Positions 10,000 to 21,630 of a DNA stretch of 64,000 nucleotides are shown here, piece after piece. Origin of the DNA: Akebia trifoliata (Eukaryota > Streptophyta > Magnoliopsida > Ranunculales > Lardizabalaceae). The notes beneath the pieces were generated by a model, which saw nothing but the letters and a program-made list of their open reading frames with translations, made no database searches and was not told where the DNA came from. The position numbers were made by a program, and so were the translations under genes. Numbering within the stretch: the first letter of the stretch is position 1; the number at the start of each line of letters is the position of its first letter. Location: the NCBI GenBank assembly GCA_017979445.1, contig CM030705.1, forward strand, positions 9,064,679-9,128,678, read 5' to 3'.

Positions 10000-12120
10000 A
10001 TGGCATCTCGCAACATCAACGCTATCGCATCTGCCACTACTAAGAAAGGTAAGAAAATCCTTTCTTCCAATCTCGAATCTGATCAAGTTACTAGTCGCGA
10101 TCATCATGTGACACGAATAAAGACAAAGGCTGGTGGAATCAAGCTAATGGAGCCTCTCCAGCATCACTCCAAGAAAAGTGCCACGAAAACGGCACTTACC
10201 ACGAAAGAATCATGGGCGGACATGGTAGAAGACGACTCGTCAGATTCTGGATCTGATTCGAAGTCAAGCGAGGGATCATCTAGATCTTTATCGATCACTT
10301 CTCCGTCACAAACTCACACATCCATCAGAGCAGTAATGACAGCTGGCGCACTAACGATGGAGGAACAAGTTGCTCAGATGGCAGACACTATCAACAAGTT
10401 AACAAAAGCAATGGAAGAAAAAGATATTCAAATTGCAACTCTTGCCAGTCGTTTGGAGCAGAAAGACAAAGACAATGAGTCGAGTGCTGGACCTTCACAT
10501 CCTCCAGGATTCACCCCTGAAGCATACATGGCTCCGCACGAAGAGGAACAACGAGCAGACTATTCTGGTTCACGAAAAGCTACTCGAGATCTACCACAGG
10601 GGTCTATCGCTTCACTTTCTGTTCAACAACTGCAAGCAATGATTACTGACACTATTCGTGCTCAGTATGGGGGCATGCCACAGTCCTCATTGGTTTACTC
10701 CCAACCTTACACTCAACGTATCGAACAAATGCGTCTTCCAGCGGGATATCAACCACCAAAATTCCAACAGTTCGAAGGAAAAGGCAATCCAAAGCAACAT
10801 ATTGCCCACTTCATCGAAACTTGCAACAATGCCGGTATATTCGGAGACTTCATGGTGAAAAAATTTGTTCGCTCCCTCCGCGGCAATGCGTTTGATTGGT
10901 ACACTGACTTGGAACCCAACTCAATAAACAGTTGGGATCAACTTGAGAGGGTGTTCCTTAGCCGCTTCTACAGCACTAGAAGAACAGTAAGTATGGTGGA
11001 GCTCGCCGCTGTCAAACAAAGGAAGGATGAACCAGTCATCGAGTACATAGAACGATGGAGAAATCTTTTCCTCAACTGTATGGATCGACTCTCGCAATCT
11101 TCTGCTATCTAGATGTGTGTTCAAGGGATGCACTGGCAACTCCTTTACATCTTGAAAGGAATCAAGCCACACACTTTCGAAGAGCTTGCTACTCGAGCCC
11201 ACGACATGGAGCAGAGTATAGCTGTGCATCAGACTCCACGACCAAGCGAGCCTCGAAGGCAAGAAAAGAATGATGGCAAGTCCTTCAAAACTAAAGAAGT
11301 CTTATCCACCACTACCAGCAAACCTGTCAAAATCACAGGTAAAAGAAGAGAAGATCAGTCACGAGCTGACTCAACACAAGAAAAAGGAAAAGTTTGGAAA
11401 ACTCTCAAAGAGCTTGAGGCAAAAGAGTACCCTTTTCCTGATACTGATGTCTTGGGCATGTTCGAAGAGCTACTGAAGTTAAAGCTCATCGAACTTCCAA
11501 TACCCAAACGACCTGAAGAAGCAGGTCGCGACAATGATCCGAGGTATTGTCGTTATCACAGGGTGATTAGTCACCCAATTGAAAAATGTTTCATCTTCAA
11601 GGAGAAAATCATGGATTTGGCACGTCAAGGGAAAATTGAACTTGACTGTGTCAAAAATATTGCTACTTCCAACATGACCTCTGTCACTTTTGGATCTTTT
11701 GATCCAATACTCTTGACAAGTCAGTATGCTACTCAGATTCCATCTCCTCAGATCACCAAAATTTTACCTAAACCATCACAACTCATGTCCGTACATTTTG
11801 ATGTTGAAAAGGCCTATCCCACGCTGGGGGCAAGGCCACATCAAAGAAAAATCATCACCTTTCCCACTTCACTTCAAGAAGGACCACAATCTCATTCGGC
11901 TTCAAAATCAAAGTCAGACATCTCAGAGTCTGCTTCAGTTGATGATGAAGGTTGGACAGTTGTCACTCGTCGAAAAAGACGTCCTACATATGTGTCGACT
12001 CCTTCTATTTCGAAGCCAAAGAGAAAAAGAAGAAAGTCAAAACCAAGTACAGGGTCAAAGAAACGAAAGAGAGCAACAAAGAAGAAGGCTTTCCAAGTTC
12101 CGCCTGCAGACCCTGAAGAC
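10000..12120 (+). pseudogene. Tat gag, interrupted by one stop codon
   Basis: The frame opens with ATG at 10000 (MASRNINAIASATTKKGKK). A charged Ser-rich stretch (SSDSGSDSKSSEGSSRS) follows, then a likely coiled coil (MADTINKLTKAMEEKDIQI). The retrotransposon gag domain runs from about 10740 (YQPPKFQQFEGKGNPKQHI...WYTDLEP...LSRFYSTRR). A TAG at 11110-11112 splits the gene, but the same frame continues with [19 protein letters not shown] cluster (about 11545-11590) resembles the degenerate knuckle of Tat gag proteins. The C-terminus is very basic ([21 protein letters not shown]), fitting nucleic-acid binding. Sequence recognisable as gag ends near 12120, where a deletion joins it out of frame to the RT. 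Confidence 0.88.
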
Positions 12121-13905
12121 AGCTTATGGTTGATGCAACCACAGGACATGAAGCTTTGTCTTTCATGGATGGATCTTCTGGTTACAATCAAATTCGAATG
12201 TCATCAAAAGACGAAGAGCTTACAGCCTTTCGTACCCCAAAAGGTATATATTGTTACAAAGTTATGCCTTTTGGACTTAAGAATGCTGATGCCACTTACC
12301 AGCGAGCTATGCAGAAAATCTTTGATGACATGCTACATGACAAAGTCGAATGTTACGTTGACGACCTAGTAGTAAAGTCTAAGAAAAGGGAAGATCACTT
12401 ACAACATCTACGTGATACCTTCGACAGATTACGGCGGTATCAGCTCAAGATGAATCCATTAAAATGTGCTTTTGGAGTTACCTCAGGTAAATTTTTGGGA
12501 TTCGTGGTTCAGCATCGTGGTATTGAAATTGACCGAAATAAAATTGAAGCCATTCAAAAAATGCCAGCACCAAAGAACATTCATGAACTCAAAAGTTTAC
12601 AAGGTCGACTTGCCTACATTCGTAGATTCATCTCAAACTTAGCTGGGCGTTGTCATCCCTTCAGTCGATTGATGAAGAAAGATACATCATTTGAATGGGA
12701 TGAAACTTGTGAGAATGCTCTGAAAAGCATCAAGGAGTATCTTCTCAAGCCTCCCGTTCTTTCTGCACCAATTCCTGAAGGCCACTGATTCTCTATATTA
12801 GTGCACAAGAAATGTCACTAGGAGCATTGTTGGCTCAAGAGAAAATGATGAAGGAAAAGAAGGGTCTACACTCTACTACTTGAGTCGAACTCTTGTTGGA
12901 GCAGAAGTAAATTATTCACCCATCGAGAAGACATGTTTAGCGCTCATCTTTGCCACAAAGAAACTCCGGCACTACATGTTGTCGCACACAATCCGACTCA
13001 CTGCGCGAGCTGATCCACTCAAGTACATCATGACAAAGCCAGTCTTGTCGGGAAGACTAGCTAAATGGGTCCTTCTCTTATCAGAATTTGAAATTATTTA
13101 CATCCCTCAAAAGGCTGTAAAAGGACAGGCGTTAGCCGATTTTCTTACTGATCATCCTATTCCGGTTGAATGGGAATTGTCTCACGACTTACCCGACGAA
13201 GAAGTATTCTCTATTGATGTGCTTCCAGCTTGGAGAATGTTCTTTGATGACGCAGCTAGAAGAGATGGAGCGGGGGCAGGTGTAATTTTTATCACCCCAC
13301 AAAATGAAGTATTGCCATTCTCGTTTGCCTTGACGAAGTTATGTTCAAACAATGTTGCAGAATACCAATCTCTGATCATTGGTTTAGAACTCGGGCTAGA
13401 GATGAAGTTACACCAACTCTACGTGTATGGGGACTCACAACTCGTCATTAACCAACTCTCGATAGAGTATGACGTTCGAAAGCATGAGTTAGTGCCTTAT
13501 CACTGCTATGCTGTACAACTACTAAGACAATTCGAAGACGTCATCATTAGGCATATACCAAGAGCTGAAAACAAGCAGGCTGACGTTTTAGCTAGTCTTG
13601 CTGCAAGTTTGGCTATGCCAGAAGGAGAGACAATGAGTATCCCTATCTGCCACCGGTGGATATTACCTCCTTTGATAGATCAAAATTGTCAGTCTCACGA
13701 AGCAAACGTTGTTGAAATAGCTGAAGTCAAAGATTGGAGACAGTCACTTATCGACTATCTACAGCATGGGAAGCTACCAGATGACCTAAAGCACAAAATC
13801 GAAATACGTCGTAGGGCACCTCGATTTTTATATTTCAATGATAAGTTATATCGTCGCTCTTTCGACGATGTCTTAATGAGATGTCTCGGAGATGATGACA
13901 TCTGA
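12121..13905 (+). pseudogene. Tat reverse transcriptase and dual RNase H, frameshifted
   Basis: The RT starts abruptly at [20 protein letters not shown], with catalytic Asp of motif [11 protein letters not shown] at about 12352 is the YxDD motif. The fingers and everything N-terminal, including the protease, are missing. The frame shifts near 12780 and again near 12845, inside the first RNase H/connection region (ISAQEMSLGALLAQE, then YYLSRTLVGAEVNYSPIEK). The second, archaeal-like RNase H runs from WRMFFDDAARRDGAGAGV (about 13232) through NVAEYQSL, YGDSQLVINQL and ENKQADVLASLA, keeping the acidic residues. A TGA at 13903-13905 ends the frame before integrase. In an intact element this would be one polyprotein. 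Confidence 0.88.
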
Positions 13906-14979
13906 GATGCTTTAGAAGAAGCACACTCTGGAGTGTGCGGTTCACATCAGTCAGGGCCGAAACTCCATCACAGTCTGAAGAGGATGGGATTTTACTGGCC
14001 AACTATGGTGAAAGATTCTTTAAACCATGCGAAGAGGTGTAAAGCATGCCAATTTCATGGAGATTACATTCGTCAACCACCAGAGCCATTGCATCCTACA
14101 ATCGCATCTTGGCCCTTTGACGGGTGGGGACTTGATGTCGTTGGACCACTCCCAAAATCCTCAAGACAACATCTTTATATCCTCGCCGCAACTGATTACT
14201 TTTCTAAGTGGGTTGAAGCAGTTCCCCTTCGAGAGGTCAAGAAAGAAACGGTAGTCGACTTCATCAAAAGTAATATCGTCTTCCGTTACGGCATTCCACG
14301 ATATATCATGACAGATAATGGTAAATCTTTCAGCAATACGCTAATGGATCAATTCTGCATGAAGTTTAACATTAAGCAGAGATGTTCTACAATGTACAAC
14401 GCTGCAGCAAATGGACTCGCCGAAGCCTTCAATAAAACTCTCTGCAAACTTCTTGAAAAGGTTGTCTCAAAATCTAAAAAAGATTGGCATGAACGAATTG
14501 GAGAAGCATTATGGGCATACAGAACCTCATACCGCACCTCCACACAAGCCACACCTTACTCATTGGTTTATGGAGTTGAAGCTATTCTCCCATTGGAACG
14601 GCAAATACCTTCCTTAAGGATTGCGATCCAAGAAGGTTTGACCTGCGATGAGAATGCTAAGTTACGTCTGGCTGAACTTGAAGCATTTGATGAAAAAATA
14701 TTGGAAGCACAACAACGGCTAGAATGTTACCAAGCCCGTCTGTCACGTGCATTCAATAAGAAAGTTCGACCACGCTCTTTTCAAGTTGACGATTTAGTTC
14801 TCGCTGTACAACGACCAATCATCCTCTCACACCGTTCTGGAAAGAAGTTTGATCCAAAATGGGATGGGCCTCATGTAGTGAAAGAAGTATACACTAATGG
14901 TGCATATCTTCTTGTAACACCAGAAGGATTACGTCTTGGTCCAATCAACGGGAAATTCCTAAAAAGATACTATGCTTAA
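13906..14979 (+). pseudogene. Tat integrase, cut from RT-RNase H by a stop
   Basis: The integrase follows the TGA at 13903 in the same frame. The HHCC zinc motif is EEAHSGVCGSH...KRCKACQ. The catalytic core shows Asp in WGLDVVGPL, Asp in IMTDNGKSF and Glu in NGLAEAFNKTLCKLL, so the DDE triad is present. The C-terminal part (VDDLVLAVQRP...KWDGPHVVKEVYTNGAYLL) is GPY/F-like. There is no chromodomain, as expected for Tat. The frame ends at TAA, 14977-14979, and the 33-bp array starts 10 bp later. Confidence 0.88.
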
Positions 14980-14988
14980 AAGAATGAT

Positions 14989-15262
14989 GCTCCCCAGCAC
15001 GAGCCTAAACTGTTTGACAACGCTCCCCAGCACGAGCCTAAACTGTTTGACAATGCTCCCCAGCACGAGCCTAAACTATTTGACAACGCTCCCCGGCACG
15101 AGCCTAAACTGTTTGACAATGCTCCCCAACACGAGCCTAAACTGTTTGACAACGCTCCCCAGCACGAGCCTAAACTGTTTGACAATGCTCCCCAGCACGA
15201 GCCTAAACTGTTTGACAATGCTCATCGGCACGAGCCTAAACTGTTTAGCAATGCTCATTATC
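14989..15262 (+). repeat. 33-bp tandem array after integrase
   Basis: About eight units start GCTCCCCAGCACGAGCC and end TTTGACAAC/T, at 14989, 15022, 15055 and so on every 33 bp. The last units are decayed (GCTCATCGGCACGAG). Because 33 is a multiple of 3, frames stay open on both strands, but these are by-products of the repeat. Confidence 0.92.
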
Positions 15263-15510
15263 GTACGAGCTTAAACTACATGATACTCCTGACCCGCATG
15301 AGTTAAAACTGTGAACGGTCCAAAAAAAAAAAAAAGGAATTGAGCTCGCTAGATTGAAAATCCGAGAGGGCGGTCTAGGCAAAACTTAGAGCATCCATCT
15401 GAACTACGTTATGGTTTGATCCCATTTTTGGGTACGTAGACAGCCTGTAAAGTTACTTCAGGTTCAACCACATCAACAAAAAAAAAATCATCATGCTCAA
15501 TAATGCTCTA

Positions 15511-17530
15511 GCGCTAGAGTTTCGCCAACTGACTGGACAAATAGTTCGTCGCATGGATCTTCTACATGCATAAAGCTTGCGTACCGTGATTCTTTTAGCC
15601 AGTTGACGTTTGTCAGCCAGTTGACCTCATCCACTTCTAAGCATTACTGATAAACAGTTGCTTTAGAAAGTTAGTCAACTAACTGGACAAATAGTTCGTC
15701 GCATGGATCTTCTACATGCATAAAGCTTGTGTACCGTGACTCTTTTAGTCAGTTGACGTTTGTCAACCAGTTGACGTCATCCACTTCTAAGCATTACTGA
15801 TAAACAGTTGCTTTAGAAAGTTAGTCAACTAACTGGACAAATAGTTCGTCGCATGGATCTTCTATGTGCATAAAACTTGCGTACCATGATTCTTTTAGCC
15901 AGTTGACGTTTGTCAGCCAGTTGACGTCATCCACTTCTAAGCATTACTGATAAACAGTTGCTTTAGAAAGTTAGTCAACTAACTGGACAAATAGTTCGTC
16001 GCATGGATCTTCTATGTGCATAAAGCTTGCGTACCATGATTCTTTTAGCCAGTTGACGTTTGTCAGCCAGTTGACGTCATCCACTTCTAAGCATTACTAA
16101 TAAACAGTTGCTTTAGAAAGTTAGTCAACTAACTGGACAAATAGTTCGTCGCATGGATCTTCTATGTGCATAAAGCTTGCGTACCATGATTCTTTTAGCC
16201 AGTTGACGTTTGTTAGCCAGTTGATGTCATCCACTTCTAAGCATTATTGATAAACATTTGCTTTAGAAAGTTAGTCAACTAGTTGGACAAATAGTTCGTC
16301 GCATGGATCTTCTACGTGCATAAAACTTGCGTACCGCGATTCTTTTAGCCAGTTGACGTTTGTCAGCCAGTTGACGTCATCCACTTCTAAGCATTACTGA
16401 TAAACAGTTGCTTTAGAAAGTTAGTCAATTAGTTGGACAAATAGTTCGTCGCATGGATCTTCTACGTGCATAAAACTTGCGTACCGCGATTCTTTTAGCC
16501 AGTTGACGTTTGTCAGCCAGTTGACGTCATCCACTTCTAAGCATTACTGATAAACAGTTGCTTTAGAAAGTTAGTCAATTAGTTGGACAAATAGTTCGTC
16601 GCATGGATCTTCTACGTGCATAAAACTTGCGTACCGCGATTCTTTTAGCCAGTTGACGTTTGTCAGCCAGTTGACGTCATCCACTTCTAAGCATTACTGA
16701 TAAACAGTTGCTTCAGAAAGTTAGTCAACTAGCTGGACAAATAATTCGTCGCATGGATCTTCTATGTGCAGAAAACTTGCGTACTGCGATTCTTTTAGCC
16801 AGTTGACGTTTGTCAGCCAGTTGACGTCATCCACTCCTAAGCGTTACTGATAAACAGTTGCTTTAGAAAGTTAGTCAACTAGCTGGACAAATAATTCGTC
16901 GCATGGATCTTCTATGTGCAGAAAACTTGCGTACTGCGATTCTTTTAGCCAGTTGACGTTTGTCAGCCAGTTGACGTCATCCACTCCTAAGCGTTACTGA
17001 TAAACAGTTGCTTTAGAGGTTAGTCAACTAGCTGGACAAATAGTTCGTCGCATGGATCTTCTATGATCATAAAGCTTGCGTACCACGGTTTTTAGCCAGT
17101 TGACGTTTGTCATCAATTGACGTCATCCACTCTTAAACATTACTGATAAACAGTTGTTTTAGAGGGGTTGGCCAGGCCACTAACTGGACAAATGACTCGT
17201 CGCATGGTTATTTTGTGTGAGCAAATCTTATGTCAAGTCATTCTTCTAGCCAATTGACGTTTGTCAACTAGTTGACGTTGTCCACTCTTAAGCACTACTG
17301 ATGATCAGCTGCTTTAGAGATTGGCCAACTAGTTGGATAAATAGCTCGTCGCATGGTTCTTCTGCTTGAACAAATCCGGCGTCAAGTGATTTTTCTAGCT
17401 AATTGACGTTTGTCAGCTAGTTGACGTTGTCACCTCCTAAGCACTACTGATGAACAGCTACGCTAGAGATTGGCCAACTAGCTGGACAAGTTTTTCGTCG
17501 CATGGTTCTTCGACGTGTACAAATCTTGGG
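15511..17530 (+). repeat. 150-bp tandem array in the Tat 3' region
   Basis: About 14 units of 150 bp. The landmark GGACAAATAGTTCGTCGCAT recurs near 15534, 15684, 15834 and so on to about 17484. Each unit carries two copies of CCAGTTGACGT and the oppositely oriented GTCAACTAACTGG, so units can fold on themselves. Central units are nearly identical, while those from about 17030 onward are diverged and slightly shorter, consistent with homogenisation by unequal exchange. Tat elements are known to grow satellite-like arrays in this position. Confidence 0.93.
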
Positions 17531-19671
17531 AGGATAACGGATAACGAAAATTGAAGTTGTTAGTTGCCAAGATTAAAGTTACTGCAAAAAAAAAAAAACT
17601 GTATGTTAGAGCAACGTCATAAAAAGAATCCAATGAAGTAAGATAAACAAAATATCAAATTTTCAAGCACCATGAACCGGATCAAAAAAAACAATGATCT
17701 ATGCATGAGGCCGTGAAGAAAATCCAAATCAGAACCACAATAGTACCTTGTGGACCTTATTGAAAAGACTTTGTTGAAGTTAAAATAACCTCTTTGTTTA
17801 ATAGAAAGGGCAAACACATTGATTTAGTTCAATACTGTGAGATTAAAGCAAGCTATGCACTCCATTGCAGAAATGATCTTGCATCCAACATATGGGAATC
17901 ATCTCCAGGAGGCCGAGACTCCAAAGATTGTAAGATCTGATTCAGGGTACTATGATGAAGATGATTTAAAGCAAAATATTGATGAAATTGAAGCCATCAA
18001 CAACCACCGTTCTGTGGTTATCATAACGTTCTTGGCTGCTGAGGTTGCTGCTTGTCTTTGATCAACACAATCATTAGATGCCTCTAAGAATTTTTTCAAG
18101 ACGTCGCCATGAGCCAATCTCCCGTTGTTGTGGTCACTAGGTTCTTTCAACAGTACATCAACTATTCTCCATTTTTCATCTGCTGGGCAAACCCACCTAA
18201 ACCTGTTGACATTAACAAAGAGTAGAGAGATTTATCCTTCTTGAGAAGTCATAACCACCAATATTTCAGAGAATTTGCTCTCCAATAGTGATCTTCAATC
18301 ACTATTATATAGGGTGTGGCGTTTCTTTAAAGATCAAACTCTCTGAGTTTGGGATGAAGACAAACTCCTATCTACTTTGGAAAGGTGTTTAAGGATTTCC
18401 TGCAAGCAGATGGTTGTAAAGACAAAAAAAAAAAAATTTTGAAATAAATAAATAATGAGAAGGAGTTGGAAAAGGATAAGGTTTGATGAAGAAGAGTTGA
18501 AGAAAGAGAAGTGATTGCTGGAGATGCCGTGCACCTTAGTTGCAGGTATTATCATGTCGAATCTACCTCATCTCTGCCATGACTGCTGTTGTTGCCATTA
18601 TACTCTTGAGTACTTTGACGATTCTCTTTGGTACATAAGCTTGGATCGGCTAATGTTGCAACCCAACAATGGTAGCCCAGTGTTTTGGCGCATCTAAACC
18701 ATCCACAAACCAAGATAACATTCCGCCAGATCTTATTTATATCACTAATCCCCAAGCAAAGGAGTTTCCCTAACAAACTCAACTTCTTGGATCCGTAGAG
18801 AGATCATAATAATCTATGGGATTTTAGCTAGAGAAACCTCCAAATTGAAAGAGAATCCTAACTAATCGGTGAAAGAGGAGTGGGATTCTACGTGGCTGAA
18901 CACAACAGAGACGTGAAGAAGAAGAAGTACAGAGGCGTGAAAAAAAAAATCAGTAAAAAAAAAGAGATAGTAAGCTAGGCTTACTAACTTAGTAAGATTC
19001 AAATCTTACTTAAGCAATTTTGCTCACCTTATGGCCCATACATCTAAAGCCCAAATCATTGCCCACATTGAAAGTGGTTGAGGTGGCCCAATACATCTAA
19101 AGCCCAAATTGAAAGTAGTGGAGGTGAGAAGTACGTGCCTGTTTGTGATAGCTGGAATGGTTAAAAAAAAAAAAAACAAAAAGTCAATACAGAAACATTT
19201 TAATGGGTTTTGTTCTTTAAAAAATATAAGAATTCAAGGGCTTTGATTGCATACTTCTCATGTACGTGGCATACCCAACCTTAGAGGATTAAGTAATCGG
19301 GTACAAATAACATTTTAATGGGCTTAAGCGAATCTCAGTCCAATTCTTATATGACACGTACCTACTACCAAAGCAATTTTCTAAGCCAAATTTGTGATGG
19401 GCCCTAACCTTCTACGTGTAGGGTCCGAACTCCAAACTATTTGTTTCAATGAGACTCCGTCATCATTCCTTACCAAATATATCTCATGAAAAAAAAAAGA
19501 AAAAAGATTGAGCTTCTCAATTGTCCAAACCGAACTACAAATTCTTAAGCACATACGGTAGTTCTAAAGCATAATTTCAAGGACACATGGTTGGGGATGC
19601 TCTCCAAATTTTAGCTATCAACATAGTCAAGGATGTACCATCTTCAACTACGTTTTCAATAACACATCCTT
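17531..19671. other. Tat 3' non-coding region with unassigned frames
   Basis: There is no pol domain here. A + strand frame at 17837-18061 and minus-strand frames at about 17950-18200 (containing RWVCPADEKWRIVDVLLKE and GRLAHGDVLKKFLEASND) and 18552-18782 (VCGWFRCAKTLGYHCWVAT) look protein-like in composition, but I recognise no family. They could be an antisense extra ORF or captured host exons. A TTAGTAAG-family fragment lies at about 18965-19035. Confidence 0.4.
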
Positions 19672-19682
19672 GAGGGGGCATT
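19672..19682 (+). other. Polypurine tract of the Tat element
   Basis: GAGGGGGCATT lies directly upstream of the 3' LTR start TGTAGG, the expected place and composition for second-strand priming. Confidence 0.8.
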
Positions 19683-20493
19683 TGTAGGCACCAAAATTTT
19701 GAGGAGGCCTTTACAAATTTTATAAATAAAAATTCATAAATTTATTAATGGGCCTCCTATCCAAATTAAGTCCATTAATTGGAAATGTGCCTCCTACAAG
19801 CTTGGGTTTTGGACTTTCGCAGATAAAGCCCATGATCCAGTAAATACAAGTGATCTACACATTGAATATTGGGCCCTATACCCAAATAAATGAGTTTGGC
19901 CCAATAATTATCCATTAAAATCTTAAAATGGGATTTGGACAAATTTAGCCTTCTAACTAAATCAATTAAACCTCTTTAAGTTGGGGTATAATTGGAAAGC
20001 TAAATTACCTTTAAGTCTATAAATACAAGAGTCTCTCTCATTGAGAGGGGATCGGGATCACTTTCTCTCAGAAGACAGAAGCTTTCCCTCTAGAGAAGAA
20101 GAAGCTCTCAAGCCCTCCTCCAGAGACAAAGCAAGGTTCTTCAGAGATCCGGACTCCGACTAAAGAGAAGATCAAGCATAAAGCCCTTCTCCGGAAGCCA
20201 AGAAAACCTTCTCAACCGATAAAGCGCGAAGCCCGGAGAGAAGAAGATCTACAGAAGCCTCTACAGAAGATCAAGCACAAAACAAAGCCACCGCCCAAGC
20301 AACCTTCTCAGCCGATAAAGCGCGAAGCACGGAGAGAAGAAAAGCTACATACGTCATCACTATCTTTGTACTTGACTGTTAATCAGAGGAAACACTGAGA
20401 TCTGTATCCACATTTCATCAAAAATCAATAAAATCATTTGCGATCTTTATTTCAAGGATCTCAAGGTAGATCCGTAGAAATTTATTGTCGACA
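19683..20493 (+). repeat. 3' LTR of the Tat element
   Basis: 811 bp with the same termini as the 5' LTR. It retains TCTATAAATACAAG at about 20016-20029, a likely TATA box. It differs from the 5' LTR mostly in the 20190-20440 part. Confidence 0.95.
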
Positions 20494-20498
20494 ATCCT

Positions 20499-20802
20499 GA
20501 CCTTGATATGACCAATTTAATAAATGGGTTAGATTTGTTAACTTCGTGTTGTTTTTTAGTCGTGTTAGAATTGCAACTCATAAAATTCATCATGAGTAGT
20601 GCTACTTCTAATGCTATTCTACGTCACTTATAGCATTTTTTTTTTGTTTCTTTATCAACATATTGTCATGGAAATTATGTGCACGCCACCACATCATTGT
20701 GTCACCCTTGTGTCTCCCTTCGTGTCACTCCAGCAAGACTCTTCAACGGTTGTGACTTCTTCAACGCTTGGTGATAAAGTTATTATTCGAGAAAATTTAG
20801 CA
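20499..20802. other. Intergenic, nothing recognised
   Basis: The host flank between the Tat element and the foldback element. A short open frame (20599-20814) has no family signature. Confidence 0.35.
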
Positions 20803-20994
20803 AGGGAAAAATGAGTGCAATTTTGTTGACGGGCATATTGTTGATGCATAATAACCGCGTAGTCCCATTGGAGGGTTTCTTGGAATATTTTTGCAGTAGT
20901 CCCTTCAACTTAATTTTGTTTACAATCCTTATACTCTTTATTAATTAAATTCAAATCCAAACATTGTCATTTTCAATTGAAATAGCAAAACACT

Positions 20995-21430
20995 TCTCGT
21001 ACTAACGTAATAAGATTTTAATCCTTATTAAGGGTCTTTTTACTCATATGGATGATTACATCACTAGTCCAACACTACCACAACTCTCTAAATTTCATCG
21101 AAAGCCTTAGATCAAAAAAATATATTCAAGAAATAAATTTTTTTTTAGCTTGATGTAAGTTTTTGAAAATTACCGAATTTTCAAATAACTCTCAAACTTA
21201 AAATTGAATTACAACGGTGAAAAAAAACTTTTTTTGGGATTTATTTTTTCAAAGTTTATATACTTTTGTCCTCAACAATATTGAAGCATTCGATCATGTT
21301 TTTGGATGTCACAAGGTGAGTCGAAGGTTAGTCGAAAATAGTAAAATATTTTAGAGAAGCATTTTTCCTATTAACTTAGTAAGATTTGAAATTTTACTAA
21401 GGATCATTGAGTTTAAATGGATTACAAATT
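20995..21430. repeat. TTAGTAAG-type MITE in the left foldback arm
   Basis: The left end is GTACTAACGTAATAAGATTT and the right end TATTAACTTAGTAAGATTTG followed by TTTTACTAAGGATC. The interior has GGATGATTACATCACTAGTCC and TTTTTGGATGTCACAAGGTG, the family landmarks. Confidence 0.6.
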
Positions 21431-21630
21431 GGCAATCCAAAACTAAGGTTTCTATTCCTGAAAAAAAAAATTAAAGAAAAAAAAAACTATATATTTTTTA
21501 ATGAAAATGATTTCCTTAAATAATTCAGATAAAAATAATAATAATAAATGAAAAATATTTTTTTAATTAACCTTCAAAAATAAAAACACCCCAACCTTTA
21601 CTATGAGAGATATTTTAAGAGAGGGGCTAT

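Larger units (their letters stand above)
9104..20498 (+). mobile_element. Complete-length Ty3/Gypsy Tat-lineage retrotransposon
   Basis: The element proper is 9109-20493, flanked by ATCCT at 9104-9108 and 20494-20498, a perfect 5-bp target duplication. The LTRs are TGTAGGCACC...GTCGACA. Between them are a primer site, gag, reverse transcriptase, two RNase H regions and integrase. A long 3' non-coding part with two tandem arrays and a purine tract GAGGGGGCA precede the 3' LTR. Two RNase H regions without a chromodomain point to the Tat lineage. The protease and the RT N-terminus are deleted, and several stops and frameshifts are present, so it cannot move on its own. The LTRs differ at roughly 20-25 positions by eye, suggesting a fairly recent insertion. 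Confidence 0.93.

Noticed and set aside
14972..15274. Open frames on both strands of about 80-100 codons
   Set aside because: They are by-products of the 33-bp tandem repeat, whose length is divisible by three.
14989..17530. Regular repeats that could suggest a CRISPR array
   Set aside because: Units are contiguous with no unique spacers, they lie inside a plant retrotransposon, and no cas genes are present.
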